A stretch of 64,000 nt of DNA from Bacteroidia bacterium (GTDB lineage Bacteria; Bacteroidota; Bacteroidia; JADZBD01), in the NCBI GenBank assembly GCA_020852255.1, contig JADZBD010000004.1:99844-163843 (forward strand), in the 5' to 3' direction. Positions 62,857 to 64,000 of this stretch are shown piece by piece. A program made the translations under genes and the position numbers. The notes beneath the pieces were generated by a model. It saw nothing but the letters and a program-made list of their open reading frames with translations, did not search any database and was not told where the DNA came from. Numbering within the stretch: position 1 is the stretch's first letter; each line of letters opens with the position of its first letter.

Positions 62857-64000
62857 ATGTTAAAGTATTTTTTTTCTGCAGTCTTTTGTTTGTTGGGTGT
62901 GTGCCACGCCCAGTCCCCTCGCTTTCAACACCTCTACGGAAACACCCAGGTCGATTGGATTTATGCCGTGGATACCATCGCCAATGGATGTTTATTAGCC
63001 GGTGGATCTACAAAAAGCTACGGACAGGGAGACTATGACGGATGTATACTTCGTACCGATTCTTTTGGAAATGTGCTTGGCCTGGTAACGCTGGGTGGTG
63101 CCTTGGAAGACGCGGTTTTTGATTTTGTGACCCTGCCATCAAATCGACATTTGGTGGCAGGTTTTAGCAAGAGCGTCGGGATCAATACTCCGGTACCCAA
63201 TGGGTTTCTTAGCCTTATAGATGACAATGGTAGTGTTCTGTGGCAAAAAGCAGTCGGAGGAAATAATCAGGAGGGCTTACGCTCGATAATTCGACCGTCA
63301 CAGGGAAAGTATTTCTATGCCTGCGGCTTCACATCCTCCCAGGGCTTGGGCGGAGAAGACGGCTGGATAATCAAAGGAGATACATTGGGAAATATTCTCT
63401 GGCAGGTTACACTGGGAACCCCGAACAATGAGCGTTGCCAGAAGTTGGTAGAGACTGCAGACGGGAATTTGGCGGCTATCGTAAATATGGATACCGGGAC
63501 CTATGTTAATTTCGGCATAGTCAAAGTAGATACAACAGGTAACGTTCTCTGGCAAAAGATATTCAACGGCCCTTTGATGGATATGGCAGTCTCTATTATT
63601 TCGACCGCTGACTCAGGATTTGCTATTGCTGCCGGTGGCTATTCCTATGGGGCGGGAAGTAAAGACGTTTATTTAATCAAGTTGAATTCCTTTGGTCAAA
63701 CCCAATGGTTCAGAACTTACGGCGACACCTATGATGATAATGTATGTGACCTTGTAGAATATACCGATGACCAGGGGGTGCCACGAAATTACTTTTTAAC
63801 CGGCTACTCTCCCGGCCTGGAGAGCGACACCTCAGCAACTTGGGGAAATTATAAAGGATTTGTGCTATGCACAGATGCCTCCGGAATCATGCAATGGGTA
63901 AATATGTATGGACAAGGCCCCTCGGATTATTTCTTAACCATGCAATTGCTCGGGAACAATGATCTGCTGCTGGCCGGTAGTGGAACCGGGAGTACATGGG
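62857..64000 (+). CDS. Secreted SBBP-type propeller protein (3' end outside window)
   Basis: At least 381 residues, open to the window end, starting ATG at 62857 after gga-aa. Signal peptide (1-19, MLKYFFSAVFCLLGVCHAQ). Repeats of about 50-60 residues follow the pattern GCLLAGGST, DGCILRTDSFGNVLG, WQKAVGG / GFAIAAGGYS, DVYLIKLNSFGQTQW, giving about six blades so far. A T9SS domain probably lies beyond the edge. Similar in plan to the proteins at 47851 and 50819. Confidence 0.8.
   Translation, partial: MLKYFFSAVFCLLGVCHAQSPRFQHLYGNTQVDWIYAVDTIANGCLLAGGSTKSYGQGDYDGCILRTDSFGNVLGLVTLGGALEDAVFDFVTLPSNRHLVAGFSKSVGINTPVPNGFLSLIDDNGSVLWQKAVGGNNQEGLRSIIRPSQGKYFYACGFTSSQGLGGEDGWIIKGDTLGNILWQVTLGTPNNERCQKLVETADGNLAAIVNMDTGTYVNFGIVKVDTTGNVLWQKIFNGPLMDMAVSIISTADSGFAIAAGGYSYGAGSKDVYLIKLNSFGQTQWFRTYGDTYDDNVCDLVEYTDDQGVPRNYFLTGYSPGLESDTSATWGNYKGFVLCTDASGIMQWVNMYGQGPSDYFLTMQLLGNNDLLLAGSGTGSTW

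Noticed and set aside
1..64000. CRISPR arrays, tRNA or rRNA genes, insertion sequences, prophage
   Set aside because: No regular repeat-spacer array, cloverleaf-like sequence, transposase or phage protein was recognised in either strand.

Overview
The window is about 64 kb of a compact chromosome from a member of the Bacteroidota. Evidence: type IX secretion (T9SS) C-terminal sorting domains, a CHU_C gliding-type C-terminus, DUF4270, a MurF-alanine racemase fusion, repeated -7 promoter elements of the form TAnnTTTG, and A-rich ribosome binding regions without strong Shine-Dalgarno sites. The genus cannot be told. No rRNA, tRNA, CRISPR array, insertion sequence or phage gene was seen.

Layout. 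(1) 1-2280: a LytS-type sensor kinase (cut by the window edge) and its LytTR response regulator, followed by three 9-bp direct repeats at an exact 21-bp period, a hairpin-bearing leader and a 70-residue membrane protein. (2) 2273-11155: an alpha/beta hydrolase; a secreted TPR-caspase protein next to a propeller/SpoIIE phosphatase; metZ and an aminopeptidase P. (3) 11226-16034: T9SS cargo, OsmC, metX, TerC. (4) 16040-22566: a sulfur operon (sulfite reductase, cobA, siroheme synthase fused to a TauE exporter, cysH, homoserine dehydrogenase). In front of it lie a promoter, a 29-codon leader peptide packed with Met and Cys codons, and an intrinsic terminator, which together look like a transcription attenuator sensing Met/Cys. 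(5) 22567-29328: a second propeller/SpoIIE protein coupled to a coiled-coil protein, then a secreted CotH-like kinase. (6) 29416-33199: hemA, fused hemC-hemD, hemB. (7) 33340-37687: PAP2-like protein, rpoN, asnS and a conserved unknown. (8) 37805-45273: OmpA lipoprotein, exported unknowns, Tat-type LD-carboxypeptidase, XRE regulator, 1099-residue PKD/SprB/CHU_C surface protein. (9) 45276-52860: radA, a PepSY-like protein, rfaE2, then a more AT-rich block of secreted repeat proteins with a broken reading frame. (10) 52869-61869: envelope and cofactor genes (flippase, panD, panC, glycogen synthase-like, DUF4270, glmS, murF-alr). (11) 62172-64000: two more secreted proteins, the last cut by the window end.

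How it fits together: metX, metZ, hom, cysH and sulfite reductase form a route from sulfate and aspartate semialdehyde to homocysteine. The heme genes make uroporphyrinogen III, from which cobA and the siroheme synthase domain make the siroheme of the sulfite reductase. The sulfur operon is the strongest candidate for undescribed regulation; the 21-bp-period repeats beside the LytTR regulator are second.
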